A stretch of 64,000 bases of DNA. It comes from Corynebacterium amycolatum (GTDB taxonomy: Bacteria > Actinomycetota > Actinomycetes > Mycobacteriales > Mycobacteriaceae). The stretch is taken from contig NZ_CP069513.1 in the NCBI RefSeq assembly GCF_016889425.1, positions 1,860,001-1,924,000 of the forward strand, in the 5' to 3' direction. A program made the position numbers and the translations under genes. Below are positions 7,848 to 19,083 of this stretch, piece by piece (the first letter of the stretch is position 1; each line of letters starts with the position of its first letter). The notes under the pieces were generated by a model. It worked only from the letters and a program-made list of their open reading frames with translations, was not told where the DNA came from and made no database searches.

Positions 7848-8355
7848 GGTGGTGGCCTTCCTCGTCAGCGGTAACAGTTACAGTCGCGGTGCCAACGCCG
7901 TTGCCTTCAGCGGCGTTGGCCAGAGCCTCAGCGGTTGCGGCCTGGAAAGCTTTCCAACCGAGAAGTGCGCACTTCACACGGGCAGGGTACTTAGAGACAC
8001 CAGCGAAGGCAATGCCATCGCCGATAATGTCCTCGTCGCCTTCAATCTTGCCACGGGACGTGACCATCTTCTCGAACTCGGTGAGTTTGGCCATGGCCTC
8101 GTCGACAGTCTTGCCGACAATCTCCTCAGCCATAACTGAGGTGGAGGCCTGTGAGATAGAACAGCCCACGGCGTCATAGGAGACGTCATTGACGACGGTG
8201 AGGTCGTCGTTCAGGGTGACGCGAAGCGTGAGTTCATCGCCACACGACGGGTTGACATGGTGCACTTCCGCGTTGAAAGGCTCCCGCAAACCTGCGTGCT
8301 GCGGATGCTTGTAGTGATCCAGGATGACTTCCTGGTACATCTGCTCGAGCTTCAT
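7840..8355 (-). CDS. sufU: SufU, sulfur-transfer/scaffold protein
   Basis: 171 aa from ATG 8355, chosen because MKLEQMYQEVILDHY is the typical SufU start and GAAAGGAGAGGG lies just upstream; the frame stays open further upstream, inside sufS, but lacks family similarity. The three conserved cysteines are present: Cys38 (NPSCGD), Cys65 (VGCSIS) and Cys129 (VKCALL), with Asp40 as a likely fourth zinc ligand. In Gram-positives SufU is a zinc-dependent acceptor that takes persulfide sulfur from SufS. It lies 20 bp after sufS in the operon. Confidence 0.92.
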   Translation of the reverse strand: MKLEQMYQEVILDHYKHPQHAGLREPFNAEVHHVNPSCGDELTLRVTLNDDLTVVNDVSYDAVGCSISQASTSVMAEEIVGKTVDEAMAKLTEFEKMVTSRGKIEGDEDIIGDGIAFAGVSKYPARVKCALLGWKAFQAATAEALANAAEGNGVGTATVTVTADEEGHHHD

Positions 8356-8375
8356 GTCCCTCTCCTTTCTTAAAG

Positions 8376-10383
<2,008 letters not shown>

Positions 10384-10423
10384 AGTGAAATCTTTTCCTT
10401 TAATCGGTGTAAGTGGCCTGCTC

Positions 10424-10440
10424 CCCCGGTGCTACCGGGG
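10424..10440 (-). other. Hairpin between sufD and sufC
   Basis: Perfect 7-bp stem CCCCGGT / ACCGGGG with a 3-nt loop, without a following T run. It is more likely an mRNA-stability or processing element than a terminator; function is unproven. Confidence 0.4.
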
Positions 10441-10476
10441 TGACAGGGCGGAAAGGGTGAGAAAGAAGATAAGCGG

Positions 10477-11667
10477 TTAGAAGCCAGCGGTGTTGAGCTC
10501 TTCGTCAACGAGTTGCTCAAGCTTCTCGCGAACGGACTCGACCGGAATCAGGTTGATGACCTCGCTGAAGAAGCCGCGAACCACCAAACGGCGGGCTGCC
10601 ATTTCGGGGATACCGCGGGAGAGCAGGTAGAACAGCTGTTCCTCGTCGAAGCGACCAACGGTAGCAGCGTGACCAGCACCAGCGATTTCACCGGTTTCGA
10701 TTTCCAGGTTCGGAACTGCGTCGGCACGCGCGCCCTCGGTGAGTAGCAGATTGCGGTTGAGCTCATAGGTATCGGTGCCCGTGGCCTCTGCACGAATGAG
10801 CACGTCTCCCACCCACGCGGTGCGGGCCTCACGATGAGCGACATTCGGCTCGCCCTGCAACGCGCCCTTGTACATGACGTTGGAGCGGCAGTTCGGCACA
10901 GCGTGGTCTACCAGCATGCGGTTTTCGAAGTACTGACCGCCATCGGCGAAGTACACGCCCAGCAGATCGACGTCGCCGCCCGGTGCCGTGAATGCAACGC
11001 GTGGAACGATACGGACAACCTCGCCACCGAACGTTGCGACGGTGTGGCGCAGCGTGGCATCACGGCCGACGCGAATATGGTGAGCAGAGCCGTGAACTGC
11101 ATCTTCGTTCCAGTTCACCATGGTCACGACGCTCAGCTTAGCGCCGTCGCCGATTACGAACTCAATGTTGTCCGCGAACGTGCCGCTGCCACGGTAGTTA
11201 ATCACGCAGACGGCCTCGGCGTGGGACTGCACATCAATGACGATATGGCCGTAGGAAACGTTGTCCTCGCCCGGGCCATCGATGTCAATGACGACCGGTT
11301 CCTTGGAAACCGAATTCTTCGCGAAGGTCACGATGTGTGCATCGTCGAAGTTGGAGTACGCCTGTGCTGCCACGCGATCCGTCGGGGTACCGGCGCGGCC
11401 GAGGCGTTCGTCGTCACGCTTGACGACGTCCACAGCGACACCATCCTGACCGCCAGTCTCGACCAAAATCGACGCTGCAACCGGATCGGCGGCGGTGCCG
11501 TTGTGGAGACCGCGAAGTTTGCGCAGCGGTGTGAACTTCCACTCCTCATCCTTGCCATGCGGCACGGAGAAGTCCTCCACGTTGAAAGATGAGAAAACGT
11601 CGCCCTTGTTCGCCAGCACGCGGCGGCTATGAGCAGCCTGGTTTTCGTTGTTAATCGTCGTAGTCAT
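10477..11667 (-). CDS. sufD: SufD, Fe-S assembly scaffold subunit
   Basis: 396 aa, right-handed beta-helix scaffold protein that pairs with SufB on SufC. Similarity to SufB is clearest at the C-terminus (FDEEQLFYLLSRGIPEMAARRLVVRGFFSEV), the region known to contact SufC. The N-terminal part (HGKDEEWKFTPLRKL) is typical of SufD. It starts 5 bp after sufB ends, second in the operon. Confidence 0.93.
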   Translation of the reverse strand: MTTTINNENQAAHSRRVLANKGDVFSSFNVEDFSVPHGKDEEWKFTPLRKLRGLHNGTAADPVAASILVETGGQDGVAVDVVKRDDERLGRAGTPTDRVAAQAYSNFDDAHIVTFAKNSVSKEPVVIDIDGPGEDNVSYGHIVIDVQSHAEAVCVINYRGSGTFADNIEFVIGDGAKLSVVTMVNWNEDAVHGSAHHIRVGRDATLRHTVATFGGEVVRIVPRVAFTAPGGDVDLLGVYFADGGQYFENRMLVDHAVPNCRSNVMYKGALQGEPNVAHREARTAWVGDVLIRAEATGTDTYELNRNLLLTEGARADAVPNLEIETGEIAGAGHAATVGRFDEEQLFYLLSRGIPEMAARRLVVRGFFSEVINLIPVESVREKLEQLVDEELNTAGF

Positions 11668-11672
11668 AGGTA

Positions 11673-13139
11673 TTAACCGACCGAACCTTCCATCTGCAGT
11701 TCAATGAGGCGGTTGAGCTCGAGGGCGTATTCCATCGGGAGCTCCTTGGCAATGGGCTCGACAAAGCCACGCACGACCATGGCCATTGCATCTTCTTCTT
11801 CGATGCCGCGGCTCATCAGGTAGAAAAGCTGATCGTCAGAGACCTTGGAAACCGTTGCCTCGTGGCCGAGGGTGACGTCGTCCTCGCGGACATCCACGTA
11901 CGGGTACGTGTCCGAGCGCGAAATCGTGTCGACCAGCAGCGCGTCACACTCGACGTTGGAGTGTGAGTGCTTGGCACCCTTGTTGACCTGCACCAGACCG
12001 CGGTAGGCAGCGCGACCACCGTTGCGGGCCACGGACTTGGACACGATGTTGGAGCTCGTGTGCGGAGCCATGTGCACCATCTTGGCGCCGGTGTCCTGGA
12101 ACTGGTCCTCGCCAGCCATAGCAACGGACAGCACCTCGCCCTTGGCGTGCGGACCAGTCATCCACACTGCCGGGTACTTCATGGTGACCTTGGAACCGAT
12201 GTTGCCGTCAATCCACTCCATGGTTGCACCCTCTTCGCACTTGGTGCGCTTGGTAACCAGGTTGTAGACGTTGTTCGACCAGTTCTGGATTGTGGTGTAG
12301 CGGCAGCGGCCGCCCTTCTTCACGATGATCTCCACAACAGCCGAGTGCAAGGAGTCAGACTTGTAAATCGGAGCAGTACATCCCTCGACGTAGTGCACGT
12401 AGGCATCCTCATCGACGATGATGAGGGTGCGCTCGAACTGGCCCATGTTCTCGGTATTAATACGGAAGTACGCCTGCAGCGGGATGTCCACGTGGACGCC
12501 CTTTGGGACGTAAATGAAGGAACCGCCCGACCACACTGCGGTGTTAAGCGCAGAGAACTTGTTGTCGCCAGCAGGAATAACGGTGCCGAAGTACTCCTTG
12601 AATAGCTCCGGGTGTTCCTTGAGCGCAGTATCAGTGTCCAGGAAGATAACGCCCTGGCTCTCCAAATCCTCGCGAATCTGGTGGTAGACAACCTCAGATT
12701 CGTACTGAGCGGCGACACCGGCGACCAAGCGCTGCTTCTCCGCTTCCGGAATGCCGAGCTTGTCGTAGGTGTTCTTAATATCCTCCGGAAGATCTTCCCA
12801 GGTCTGGGCCTGCTTCTCGGTGGAGCGAACGAAGTACTTAATGTTGTCGAAGTCGATGCCAGACAAATCCGCGCCCCAGGTGGGCAGCGGCTTGCGGTCG
12901 AAGATTTCCAGAGCCTTCAAGCGACGCTCGAGCATCCACTCAGGCTCGTTCTTCTTAGCCGAGATATCGCGAACGACCGCTTCAGATAGGCCGCGCTTCG
13001 CGGAAGCGCCAGCGGTATCCGGGTCGTGCCAACCGAACTGGTAGGCACCAATAGACTCAATAATCTCTTCGTCAGTCTGCGGAGTGGCAGCCTTCGTGGA
13101 TTCAGCCACGTCGGTGGAGTTCTCATGGGCGAGGGTCAT
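11673..13139 (-). CDS. sufB: SufB, Fe-S assembly scaffold subunit
   Basis: 488 aa, uninterrupted, the main scaffold of the SufBC2D complex. Typical segments are [23 protein letters not shown] N-terminal text (here [10 protein letters not shown]), [29 protein letters not shown] with the conserved cysteine, and [20 protein letters not shown] at the SufC-binding end. No intein is present, unlike the SufB of Mycobacterium tuberculosis. ATG 13139 overlaps the sufR stop by 4 bp (ATGA). Confidence 0.95.
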   Translation of the reverse strand: MTLAHENSTDVAESTKAATPQTDEEIIESIGAYQFGWHDPDTAGASAKRGLSEAVVRDISAKKNEPEWMLERRLKALEIFDRKPLPTWGADLSGIDFDNIKYFVRSTEKQAQTWEDLPEDIKNTYDKLGIPEAEKQRLVAGVAAQYESEVVYHQIREDLESQGVIFLDTDTALKEHPELFKEYFGTVIPAGDNKFSALNTAVWSGGSFIYVPKGVHVDIPLQAYFRINTENMGQFERTLIIVDEDAYVHYVEGCTAPIYKSDSLHSAVVEIIVKKGGRCRYTTIQNWSNNVYNLVTKRTKCEEGATMEWIDGNIGSKVTMKYPAVWMTGPHAKGEVLSVAMAGEDQFQDTGAKMVHMAPHTSSNIVSKSVARNGGRAAYRGLVQVNKGAKHSHSNVECDALLVDTISRSDTYPYVDVREDDVTLGHEATVSKVSDDQLFYLMSRGIEEEDAMAMVVRGFVEPIAKELPMEYALELNRLIELQMEGSVG

Positions 13140-13834
13140 TGTCCGCTCCTTTCATGTGGCAATTCAGTAAGTGTCTTTGTTACGGGAGTGAGTGGGATAT
13201 TTGTGGTGCAGATACCGTTACCATCAGCGATAGTCGCTAACGGTTGGGTGTGCTGCCCTAATAATTTACTAACGGCTTCATGCTCCGCCGCGCAGAGCTC
13301 CGGAAACTCGGAGGCTACGTGGCTAATTGGGCAATGGTGCTGGCAAATCTGCACGCCGCCAGTGTTCTGGTTGATAGTTGCCGCGTATCCGGCCCGTCGA
13401 AAAGCATCGACGACGGCCTCTACGACCTCTTCCTTCTCTGCGTCCTGCCCCACAGGGGTGACGCCGAGCAGAATGTCATCAATGCGCTGACGGGCAAACT
13501 GGGCAACTGCCTGCTCACCGCCGGCCTTGCGCAGTGCGGTCAGAGCTGCGCTAGCAAGATCGTCGTAAGCGTGTCCGAATCTAGCGCGGCCCCGGTCTGT
13601 CAGACGGTAGGACTTTGCTGGCCTGCCTCGGCCTCGGGGGCCAGTACTGGGCGCCGGAGCGGTTTCGGCGAGACCTTCGTCCACTAGAATATCGATGTGG
13701 CGACGGACTCCTGCAGCGGATAGTCCCAGGGTGTCAGCGATAAAAGTCGCGGACGCCGGGTTGTGTTCCAGAAGTAATTGGAGAATGCGCTTGCGCGTAT
13801 CACCGTCATTGACGGTCGGTTTCCGATCAGCCAT
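13136..13834 (-). CDS. sufR: SufR, Fe-S sensing repressor of the suf operon
   Basis: 232 aa. N-terminal winged HTH (about 12-80; [20 protein letters not shown]). The C-terminal sensor part has cysteines at 164, 168, 181 and 209 ([26 protein letters not shown]), fitting a [4Fe-4S] cluster. SufR proteins repress suf when the cluster is intact and release on iron or oxidative stress. It is first gene of the operon, which implies autoregulation. A GGAGGTGA Shine-Dalgarno lies 11 nt before the ATG. A candidate operator is at 13938-13949. Confidence 0.92.
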   Translation of the reverse strand: MADRKPTVNDGDTRKRILQLLLEHNPASATFIADTLGLSAAGVRRHIDILVDEGLAETAPAPSTGPRGRGRPAKSYRLTDRGRARFGHAYDDLASAALTALRKAGGEQAVAQFARQRIDDILLGVTPVGQDAEKEEVVEAVVDAFRRAGYAATINQNTGGVQICQHHCPISHVASEFPELCAAEHEAVSKLLGQHTQPLATIADGNGICTTNIPLTPVTKTLTELPHERSGQ

Positions 13835-13937
13835 GACTGGTGAGTCACCTCCTGCGATTGGACTGCTGGATCATAAAAAGGTGTCTAGGTGGCTCAGCGA
13901 GGCAAATATCCCACTTGCGCCGCTGGTGTATTAGACA

Positions 13938-13949
13938 ACACAATTGTGT
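13938..13949. promoter_or_regulatory. Candidate SufR operator palindrome
   Basis: ACACAATTGTGT is a perfect 12-bp palindrome in the gap between sufR and mptB, about 105 bp upstream of the sufR start. Autoregulation by SufR makes it the obvious candidate site; the assignment is inference. Confidence 0.4.
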
Positions 13950-14033
13950 CGTAATTGGTGCATAAAGTCCAACGCATTTAAATATCAATGCAACGTCGCT
14001 GATTAGAACGCCCTTTCGGCGTGTCGAATCGTC

Positions 14034-14039
14034 TACTAT
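14034..14039 (+). promoter_or_regulatory. -10 box of mptB (leaderless type)
   Basis: TACTAT lies 8 nt before GTG 14048 with no Shine-Dalgarno sequence between them. It supports GTG 14048 as the real start over the earlier GTG at 14021, which lies upstream of this box. Confidence 0.45.
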
Positions 14040-14047
14040 GTGACCTT

Positions 14048-15760
14048 GTGAAAACTAACCGACCCGCCCCGCGCCGCTCGTCCACCTTCGACGATGCTCT
14101 CGGGGTGCGTGACGTCATTCCGAAAATTGGTCTGGCTGGTTCCAGGTCGGCAACCCTCCACCAAGGCTCAGAACAGCCGCTCCAACACCGCATCAATTAC
14201 CGCGAACTCCGACGCTTCACCTGGCTGCGTTGGCTGGGTACTCTTGGGTCGATCTTTATTATGGTCACCGGGATTGGCGCAGGCGCGACACCGGTGGTTG
14301 GAAATGAGTTTTGGGGTACACCACTCGGGCTGATCCTCGGTCGAATGTTGGTGGCAACGACAATCGTCACCTTCGTGGGGATTGGCATGTTAGTCACAGC
14401 CTGGTTGGGTGTCGGAGCTTTTGTTCTGGCCGGTGCGCGGACTCGCGTCACCGCGGTGACCACTCCGATGCTCATACGCACCTACGCGGCATGGGTATTG
14501 CCCTTGGTGTTTACCGCTCCCCTGTTTACGCAGGATATCTACTCCTATTTGGCGCAGGCTGCAATTGTGGAGCGGGGTATGGATCCCTATCTCGCAGGAC
14601 CTGTTGACCTATTGGGAGCCAACGACCCACTGGCCCGATCGGTGCCATTGATTTGGTCGCACTCTCCGAGCCCGTACGGCCCCACAGCCCTCGCAGTGGC
14701 ATGGGGTATCGCCAAGATAACCAGCGACGGGGTGATTGCTTCCGTCTTTCTACACCGACTCGTCGCCATCGTTTCGCTTCTCGTGGTGTCCTGGGCGCTG
14801 GTGCGGCTTGGTCGCCGCTGCGGAGTTAGCTCTCAGTTCACCCTATGGCTGGGCACGCTCAATCCGCTGGTATTGCTGCACCTGGTGGGCGGTATCCACA
14901 ACGAGGCCCTGCTGCTTGCACTCCTGCTCGTTGGCCTCGAACTGTGTCTACGCGCTATCCACGGTCCTGCGCAATCGATGGAGCCCGATGAGCTGCCAGA
15001 ACCCGGACCAATCGGACACGAGAACCAAAGCCGAGGAAGATCATGGGCGCTGTATGCAGGCGGTATTGTGCTCATCAGCCTCGCCGGAATGGTCAAAGTT
15101 ACCGGTTTCGTGGCGCTCGGCTTTGCCGGCATGTGGCTGGCCAGAAAGTTCGGCAGCACCTGGAAGGCCGTTGCTCTTTCCGCAGTAGTGACGGGCGCAA
15201 TAACCGTCGTCACGGCAGTCGTTGTTTCCTTAGGAACTGGTCTGGGCTTTGGTTGGATCACCGCGCAAGGTGGCGCCGCGACGGTGCGCAGTTGGATGTC
15301 GCTAACTACCCTGCTCGGGATCATCGCTGGTTTCTTCGGGAGGCTCCTGGGGCTCGGCGATATCAGCGACAGTGCTTTGCTGTTTACCCGTGGCATTGGT
15401 GTAGCGCTAGTGGCTGCCTGGCTCCTACGCATGCTGTTAGCGACGTTCCGTGGTCGCATTCACCCGCTCGGCGGCTACGGCCTAGCGATGTTCGCTCTAG
15501 TAATCCTCTTCCCCGTCGTGCACCCCTGGTACTTGCTATGGGCCATCGTGCCGCTGTCCGCTTGGGCCAACCGGGTACAATTTCGCATTGCCGTGGTTCT
15601 GTACTCGGCAATTTTCAGTTTTGTAGTACTACCACGCGGCCTGGGGTTGCCTCCGGGTACCGTCGCTCAGATTTACCTACTGGCGTTGGTATTCTTCGTC
15701 GCAGTCATGCTCGTCATCTTGGCGTACTCGACGCGATCTAAGGTATTTCGCCTTCATTAA
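14048..15760 (+). CDS. mptB: MptB-type alpha-1,6-mannosyltransferase
   Basis: 570 aa integral membrane GT-C glycosyltransferase that uses polyprenyl-phosphomannose to extend the alpha-1,6-mannan core of lipomannan/lipoarabinomannan on the outer side of the membrane. About a dozen hydrophobic helices; catalytic-loop features include QDIYSYLAQA with acidic Asp, a MDPYL segment and HSPSPYGPTAL. The position directly beside sufR and before an ABC pair plus ctaA is the conserved actinobacterial context. GTG 14048 is preferred because of the -10 box at 14034; an in-frame GTG at 14021 would add nine residues. Confidence 0.85.
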   Translation: MKTNRPAPRRSSTFDDALGVRDVIPKIGLAGSRSATLHQGSEQPLQHRINYRELRRFTWLRWLGTLGSIFIMVTGIGAGATPVVGNEFWGTPLGLILGRMLVATTIVTFVGIGMLVTAWLGVGAFVLAGARTRVTAVTTPMLIRTYAAWVLPLVFTAPLFTQDIYSYLAQAAIVERGMDPYLAGPVDLLGANDPLARSVPLIWSHSPSPYGPTALAVAWGIAKITSDGVIASVFLHRLVAIVSLLVVSWALVRLGRRCGVSSQFTLWLGTLNPLVLLHLVGGIHNEALLLALLLVGLELCLRAIHGPAQSMEPDELPEPGPIGHENQSRGRSWALYAGGIVLISLAGMVKVTGFVALGFAGMWLARKFGSTWKAVALSAVVTGAITVVTAVVVSLGTGLGFGWITAQGGAATVRSWMSLTTLLGIIAGFFGRLLGLGDISDSALLFTRGIGVALVAAWLLRMLLATFRGRIHPLGGYGLAMFALVILFPVVHPWYLLWAIVPLSAWANRVQFRIAVVLYSAIFSFVVLPRGLGLPPGTVAQIYLLALVFFVAVMLVILAYSTRSKVFRLH

Positions 15761-15771
15761 AACTGTGAGAT

Positions 15772-15777
15772 TAGACT
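15772..15777 (+). promoter_or_regulatory. -10 box of the ABC exporter operon (leaderless type)
   Basis: TAGACT lies 8 nt before GTG 15786, within the 25-bp gap after mptB. No Shine-Dalgarno sequence is seen, so the exporter pair may have its own leaderless transcript besides read-through from mptB. Confidence 0.45.
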
Positions 15778-15785
15778 GACTAACC

Positions 15786-16754
15786 GTGAATAACGCTGCC
15801 AATTCTCCTGCTCTGCGCCTTGAGAACGTAACGAAGAAATTCGATGACGTTGAGGCTGTATCAGACCTTTCGCTTTCCCTGGATCGAGGTAGGGTTCTTG
15901 CGCTTCTCGGCCCCAACGGCGCTGGTAAGACCACAACCGTTGAAATGTGTGAGGGCTTCATCAAGCCGGATGAAGGGCGAATTCGCATTCTCGATCTCGA
16001 CCCGGTCACTCAAACCACAGCACTGCGCAGCCGCATTGGCATCATGCTCCAGGGCGGAGGTGCCTACCCCGGTGTTCGCGTTGGCGAAATGCTGAACCTA
16101 GTTGCCAGTTACTCCGCAAATCCGCTGGACACTGATTGGCTCCTTGAAGTCGTAGGCCTAGAACGCCATCGTAAGACGAACTACCGCAGGCTCTCGGGTG
16201 GTCAGCAGCAGCGACTGTCGCTCGCATGCGCCCTGGTCGGACGTCCGGAGCTGGTGTTCCTCGACGAGCCGACAGCAGGCCTCGATGCCCAGTCCCGTCT
16301 AGCCGTCTGGGATCTCATCTCGTCGCTGCGCCGGGATGGGGTCACCGTAGTCCTGACAACGCATCTGATGGACGAGGCTGAATCGCTTGCCGACGACGTT
16401 GCGATTGTCGACCGAGGCCATTTAGTTGTGGCCGGCACCACCGAGGAGATCACTAGCGCAGGCGCATCGGCGCTCCATGGGACGTCGTCAGGCACTGCTA
16501 TGAAGGTCAGCGTTCGAGGCAGCCTTGACTTCGAAGAGGTCAACCGCAGCTTTAGCGAGTCTGGTCTTTCGCAGCGTCTGCAGCGTTCTAGCGGTGGAGA
16601 GTTCTCATTGATTGGTGAGGCTTCACCGCGCGCCCTGACTGTATTGGCCCAGAGTTGCGAGCGACAAGAGGTGTTGATCACCTCGTTGAATAAGGCGACG
16701 CAATCGCTTGAAGATGTCTTCTTGCAGATCACTGGAACGGAGATGAGGAGCTAA
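15786..16754 (+). CDS. ABC exporter ATP-binding subunit (DrrA-like)
   Basis: 322 aa. Walker A LGPNGAGKTTT, signature LSGGQQQRLS, Walker B VFLDEPTAGLD and switch His in LTTHLMDEAE. About 90 residues after the nucleotide-binding domain form the C-terminal extension common in DrrA-type exporters. It pairs with the permease whose start overlaps its stop by 1 bp. Homologues next to mptB and ctaA in mycobacteria are listed as antibiotic-transport proteins, but the real substrate is unknown; placement suggests an envelope lipid or glycolipid, or heme-related export. That is inference only. Confidence 0.85.
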   Translation: MNNAANSPALRLENVTKKFDDVEAVSDLSLSLDRGRVLALLGPNGAGKTTTVEMCEGFIKPDEGRIRILDLDPVTQTTALRSRIGIMLQGGGAYPGVRVGEMLNLVASYSANPLDTDWLLEVVGLERHRKTNYRRLSGGQQQRLSLACALVGRPELVFLDEPTAGLDAQSRLAVWDLISSLRRDGVTVVLTTHLMDEAESLADDVAIVDRGHLVVAGTTEEITSAGASALHGTSSGTAMKVSVRGSLDFEEVNRSFSESGLSQRLQRSSGGEFSLIGEASPRALTVLAQSCERQEVLITSLNKATQSLEDVFLQITGTEMRS

Positions 16755-17557
16755 TGACTACCGCACCGAGGTCTGATGCCTCCCGCTTTGCTAAGGGCAC
16801 TTTCGCCCCGGAGCCGCAGCGTTCGGACATGGCGACGTTGGTCATGTCGCAGGCGCGGTTGGAGACGAAGCTCTTCTGGCGGCACGGTGAGCAAATGCTC
16901 CTCACCATCATTATCCCGTTGGCGATGCTCATCGGCCTGGTGATGGTGCCTGTGTTGGAACTCGATGATCCGCTCGAGCGCATCTTCCCCATGGTGCTGG
17001 CGATTTCCGTCATGTCTGCAGGTTTTACGGGGCAGGCAATTGCCGTGGGCTTTGACCGTCGTTACGGAGCCCTGAAGCGCATCGGTGCCTCAGGCGTGCC
17101 ACCGTGGGGCATTATTGCAGGCAAGATTGTGTCGGTCTGCACTACCGTCACGTTGCAATACATACTGTTCAGCCTCGTGGGGCTCGCTCTTGGCGCAGAG
17201 CTTTCGATTGGCGGCTGGCTGTTGGCTTATGTGGGGATGCTTCTGGGAACGTTCGTCTTTACTTCATTGGGCTTGCTCATGGGCGGCACGTTGGGGGCCG
17301 AGCTAATCCTAGGTCTCGCCAACCTGATCTGGTTTATCCTCATTGGTGCGACTACTTACGTGGCCGTTGCACCATCGTTAGATGGCATCAGCTCTGTGCT
17401 GCTGCACCTCTTACCGTCCGTCGCGCTTACCGACGTAATCTCCGCGGCATTGGCCATGTCTGTCCAATGGTCAGCTGTCGGGGTGCTGGTTGTGTGGGGT
17501 GTCCTTGGCGCTGCACTGGCAGCTCGCTGGTTCCGTTTTGATATGCCGAATGATTAG
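16754..17557 (+). CDS. ABC exporter permease (ABC-2/DrrB-like)
   Basis: 267 aa with a soluble N-terminus of about 35 residues and six predicted membrane helices (first near 51-66, last near 235-255), matching the ABC-2 fold. The cytoplasmic coupling region GFDRRYGALKRIGASGVPPW after helix 2 is typical of this family. The start codon shares its first base with the last base of the ATPase stop (TAATG), so the two subunits are co-translated. Substrate unknown. Confidence 0.85.
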   Translation: MTTAPRSDASRFAKGTFAPEPQRSDMATLVMSQARLETKLFWRHGEQMLLTIIIPLAMLIGLVMVPVLELDDPLERIFPMVLAISVMSAGFTGQAIAVGFDRRYGALKRIGASGVPPWGIIAGKIVSVCTTVTLQYILFSLVGLALGAELSIGGWLLAYVGMLLGTFVFTSLGLLMGGTLGAELILGLANLIWFILIGATTYVAVAPSLDGISSVLLHLLPSVALTDVISAALAMSVQWSAVGVLVVWGVLGAALAARWFRFDMPND

Positions 17558-17636
17558 GACGTTGCCGGGGAATCTGCATAGAAAAGCGCAGCCCAACGCA
17601 GGGGTTTGGCTTATTACCATTTTCCGCCAGCATGGG

Positions 17637-17642
17637 TAGAAT
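17637..17642 (+). promoter_or_regulatory. -10 box of ctaA (leaderless type)
   Basis: TAGAAT lies 8 nt before GTG 17651. The reading frame extends upstream to a TTG at 17606, but that extension (MAYYHFPPAW...) precedes the box and looks non-coding. Confidence 0.5.
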
Positions 17643-17650
17643 TTCTTAAT

Positions 17651-18664
17651 GTGAATACTGCAGATCGAAGTTTGCCCCTATCGTTTTTGCCGCTGACACC
17701 AATCGGGCGCCAGAAGCTCTATGCGCTTCTCGTATTGATTGCACAGGCGGCAATCGCGGTAACCGGTTCTATCGTCCGAGTTACTGGTTCAGGTCTCGGT
17801 TGTGCTTCGTGGCCAGAATGTCACCCGGGCAGTTTCGTTCCTGTTGCCGGGGAAGCAGAAATGCTCCATCAAATTATTGAGTTCAGCAATCGCCTCCTCA
17901 CCTTTGTACTGGTTGCGCTCACGCTTCTGCTTTTCCTTTCGGTGATGCGTGTTGGGCGCCGTAAGGAAATCAAGCTGTTGGCGTTCCTTAACGGTCTCGG
18001 CGTTATCGTCCAGGCTGTTATCGGTGGCATTTCCGTGTGGGTTGATCTGAAGTGGTACGCCGTGGCCCTGCACTTCCTGCCATCGATGATTTTGGTCTGG
18101 CTGGCTGGCATGCTTTTCGTTAAAATCTCTGAACCTGACGACGGTACTGCTACCCGCATGTACCCGCGCTATCTGCGCTATCTGGCTGCCGCCTCCGGTT
18201 TGGCTCTGACGATGACGCTGATTACCGGAACTATGGTCACCGGTGCGGGACCACATGCTGGAGATGCCTCGGTGCTCCCGGAGGATCGCCTCCAGCTTCC
18301 GATTGTTGACTTGGCGCATATCCACGCTGGTTTTATGTACCTCTACCTTGGCCTGGTTATCGGTCTGATTTTTGGTCTGCTGGCCTCGGAAGCGTTTGCA
18401 CGTGTGCGTAAGGTTGCCATCGCACTCGTTGTGTTCATTTTGGCTCAGGGCGTGGTTGGAATGATTCAGTACTGGTCCGGTGTACCGGAGGCATTGGTGC
18501 CGGTTCACGTTGCCGGATCTGGTATCTGCACCGCTTTGACTGCAGTACTTTTCCAGCACGGTTACCGCACTGTCGGCGGTAGCGCAGTAGTGACCGGGTC
18601 TCTGGAAGGCGATGCGGCTGCCGCAATTGTCGCGTCGGAAAAGAATGCTGAGGTTACCGCGTAG
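17651..18664 (+). CDS. ctaA: CtaA, heme A synthase
   Basis: 337 aa, seven to eight membrane helices. Oxidises the C8 methyl of heme O to the formyl group of heme A for the aa3 cytochrome oxidase. It shows the first-loop cysteine pair in GCASWPECHPG, and conserved histidines in MLHQIIEFSNR, VALHFLPSM, LAHIHAGFMY and VPVHVAGSG, the heme-ligand pattern of this family. It faces ctaB (heme O synthase), which is convergent at 19084, so the two consecutive pathway steps lie side by side but are transcribed separately. Confidence 0.92.
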   Translation: MNTADRSLPLSFLPLTPIGRQKLYALLVLIAQAAIAVTGSIVRVTGSGLGCASWPECHPGSFVPVAGEAEMLHQIIEFSNRLLTFVLVALTLLLFLSVMRVGRRKEIKLLAFLNGLGVIVQAVIGGISVWVDLKWYAVALHFLPSMILVWLAGMLFVKISEPDDGTATRMYPRYLRYLAAASGLALTMTLITGTMVTGAGPHAGDASVLPEDRLQLPIVDLAHIHAGFMYLYLGLVIGLIFGLLASEAFARVRKVAIALVVFILAQGVVGMIQYWSGVPEALVPVHVAGSGICTALTAVLFQHGYRTVGGSAVVTGSLEGDAAAAIVASEKNAEVTA

Positions 18665-18725
18665 CTAGCTGCTGGTCAGCGGCTGTATTAACCACTGTGG
18701 TTACCGGCTGTTGATTCCTGCTCGA

Positions 18726-18770
18726 ACCGCCTAAACACGCACTTTGATCTCGGCGTGTTTAGGCGGTTTT
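18726..18770 (+). terminator. Intrinsic terminator after ctaA
   Basis: A perfect 15-bp stem, ACCGCCTAAACACGC (18726-18740) with GCGTGTTTAGGCGGT (18753-18767), is followed by TTT and lies 61 bp after the ctaA stop. Confidence 0.88.
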
Positions 18771-18875
18771 GCTGTCTGCTCGGCTTTGTGTGCTCGGATG
18801 TGTTTTCCCAGTGGCTAGCGGGCTGCGCGAGCGATGCTAGGGGCGGTGCGGGGGCGGGCTGCCCACCTATCGATC

Positions 18876-18963
18876 CGAGTTACTGACTGCGTTCATGACA
18901 AAAATGTCCCGAAAAATGGTCTGAAAGTGTCATAAACTCGCACAGTTTCACATTTGCAGCCCG
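18876..18963 (+). repeat. Intergenic repeat, copy B
   Basis: Unit of 87-88 bp from CGAGTTACTGACTGC to TTTGCAGCCCG, homologous to the core of copy A (inverted) and to copy C (same orientation). It lies in the 419-bp gap between the convergent ctaA and ctaB, bracketed by a terminator on each side. Internal ATGACA (18894-18899) can pair with TGTCAT (18928-18933). No coding sequence is seen in this gap. Confidence 0.85.
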
Positions 18964-18975
18964 TTTGCACACACA

Positions 18976-19011
18976 AAAAGAGGCCCTCCCCGGCATTGGG
19001 GAGGGCCTCTT
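18976..19011 (-). terminator. Intrinsic terminator after ctaB
   Basis: A 14-bp stem, AAGAGGCCCTCCCC with GGGGAGGGCCTCTT, is followed on the minus strand by a T run (TTTTTGTG). It lies 72 bp past the ctaB stop. Confidence 0.88.
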
Positions 19012-19083
19012 CGAGGATTAACAGCTAACTGGGGAAAGGGCCGGGTCTGGCTCCCAACGCAGCTACCCTAGAACGCAACTACC

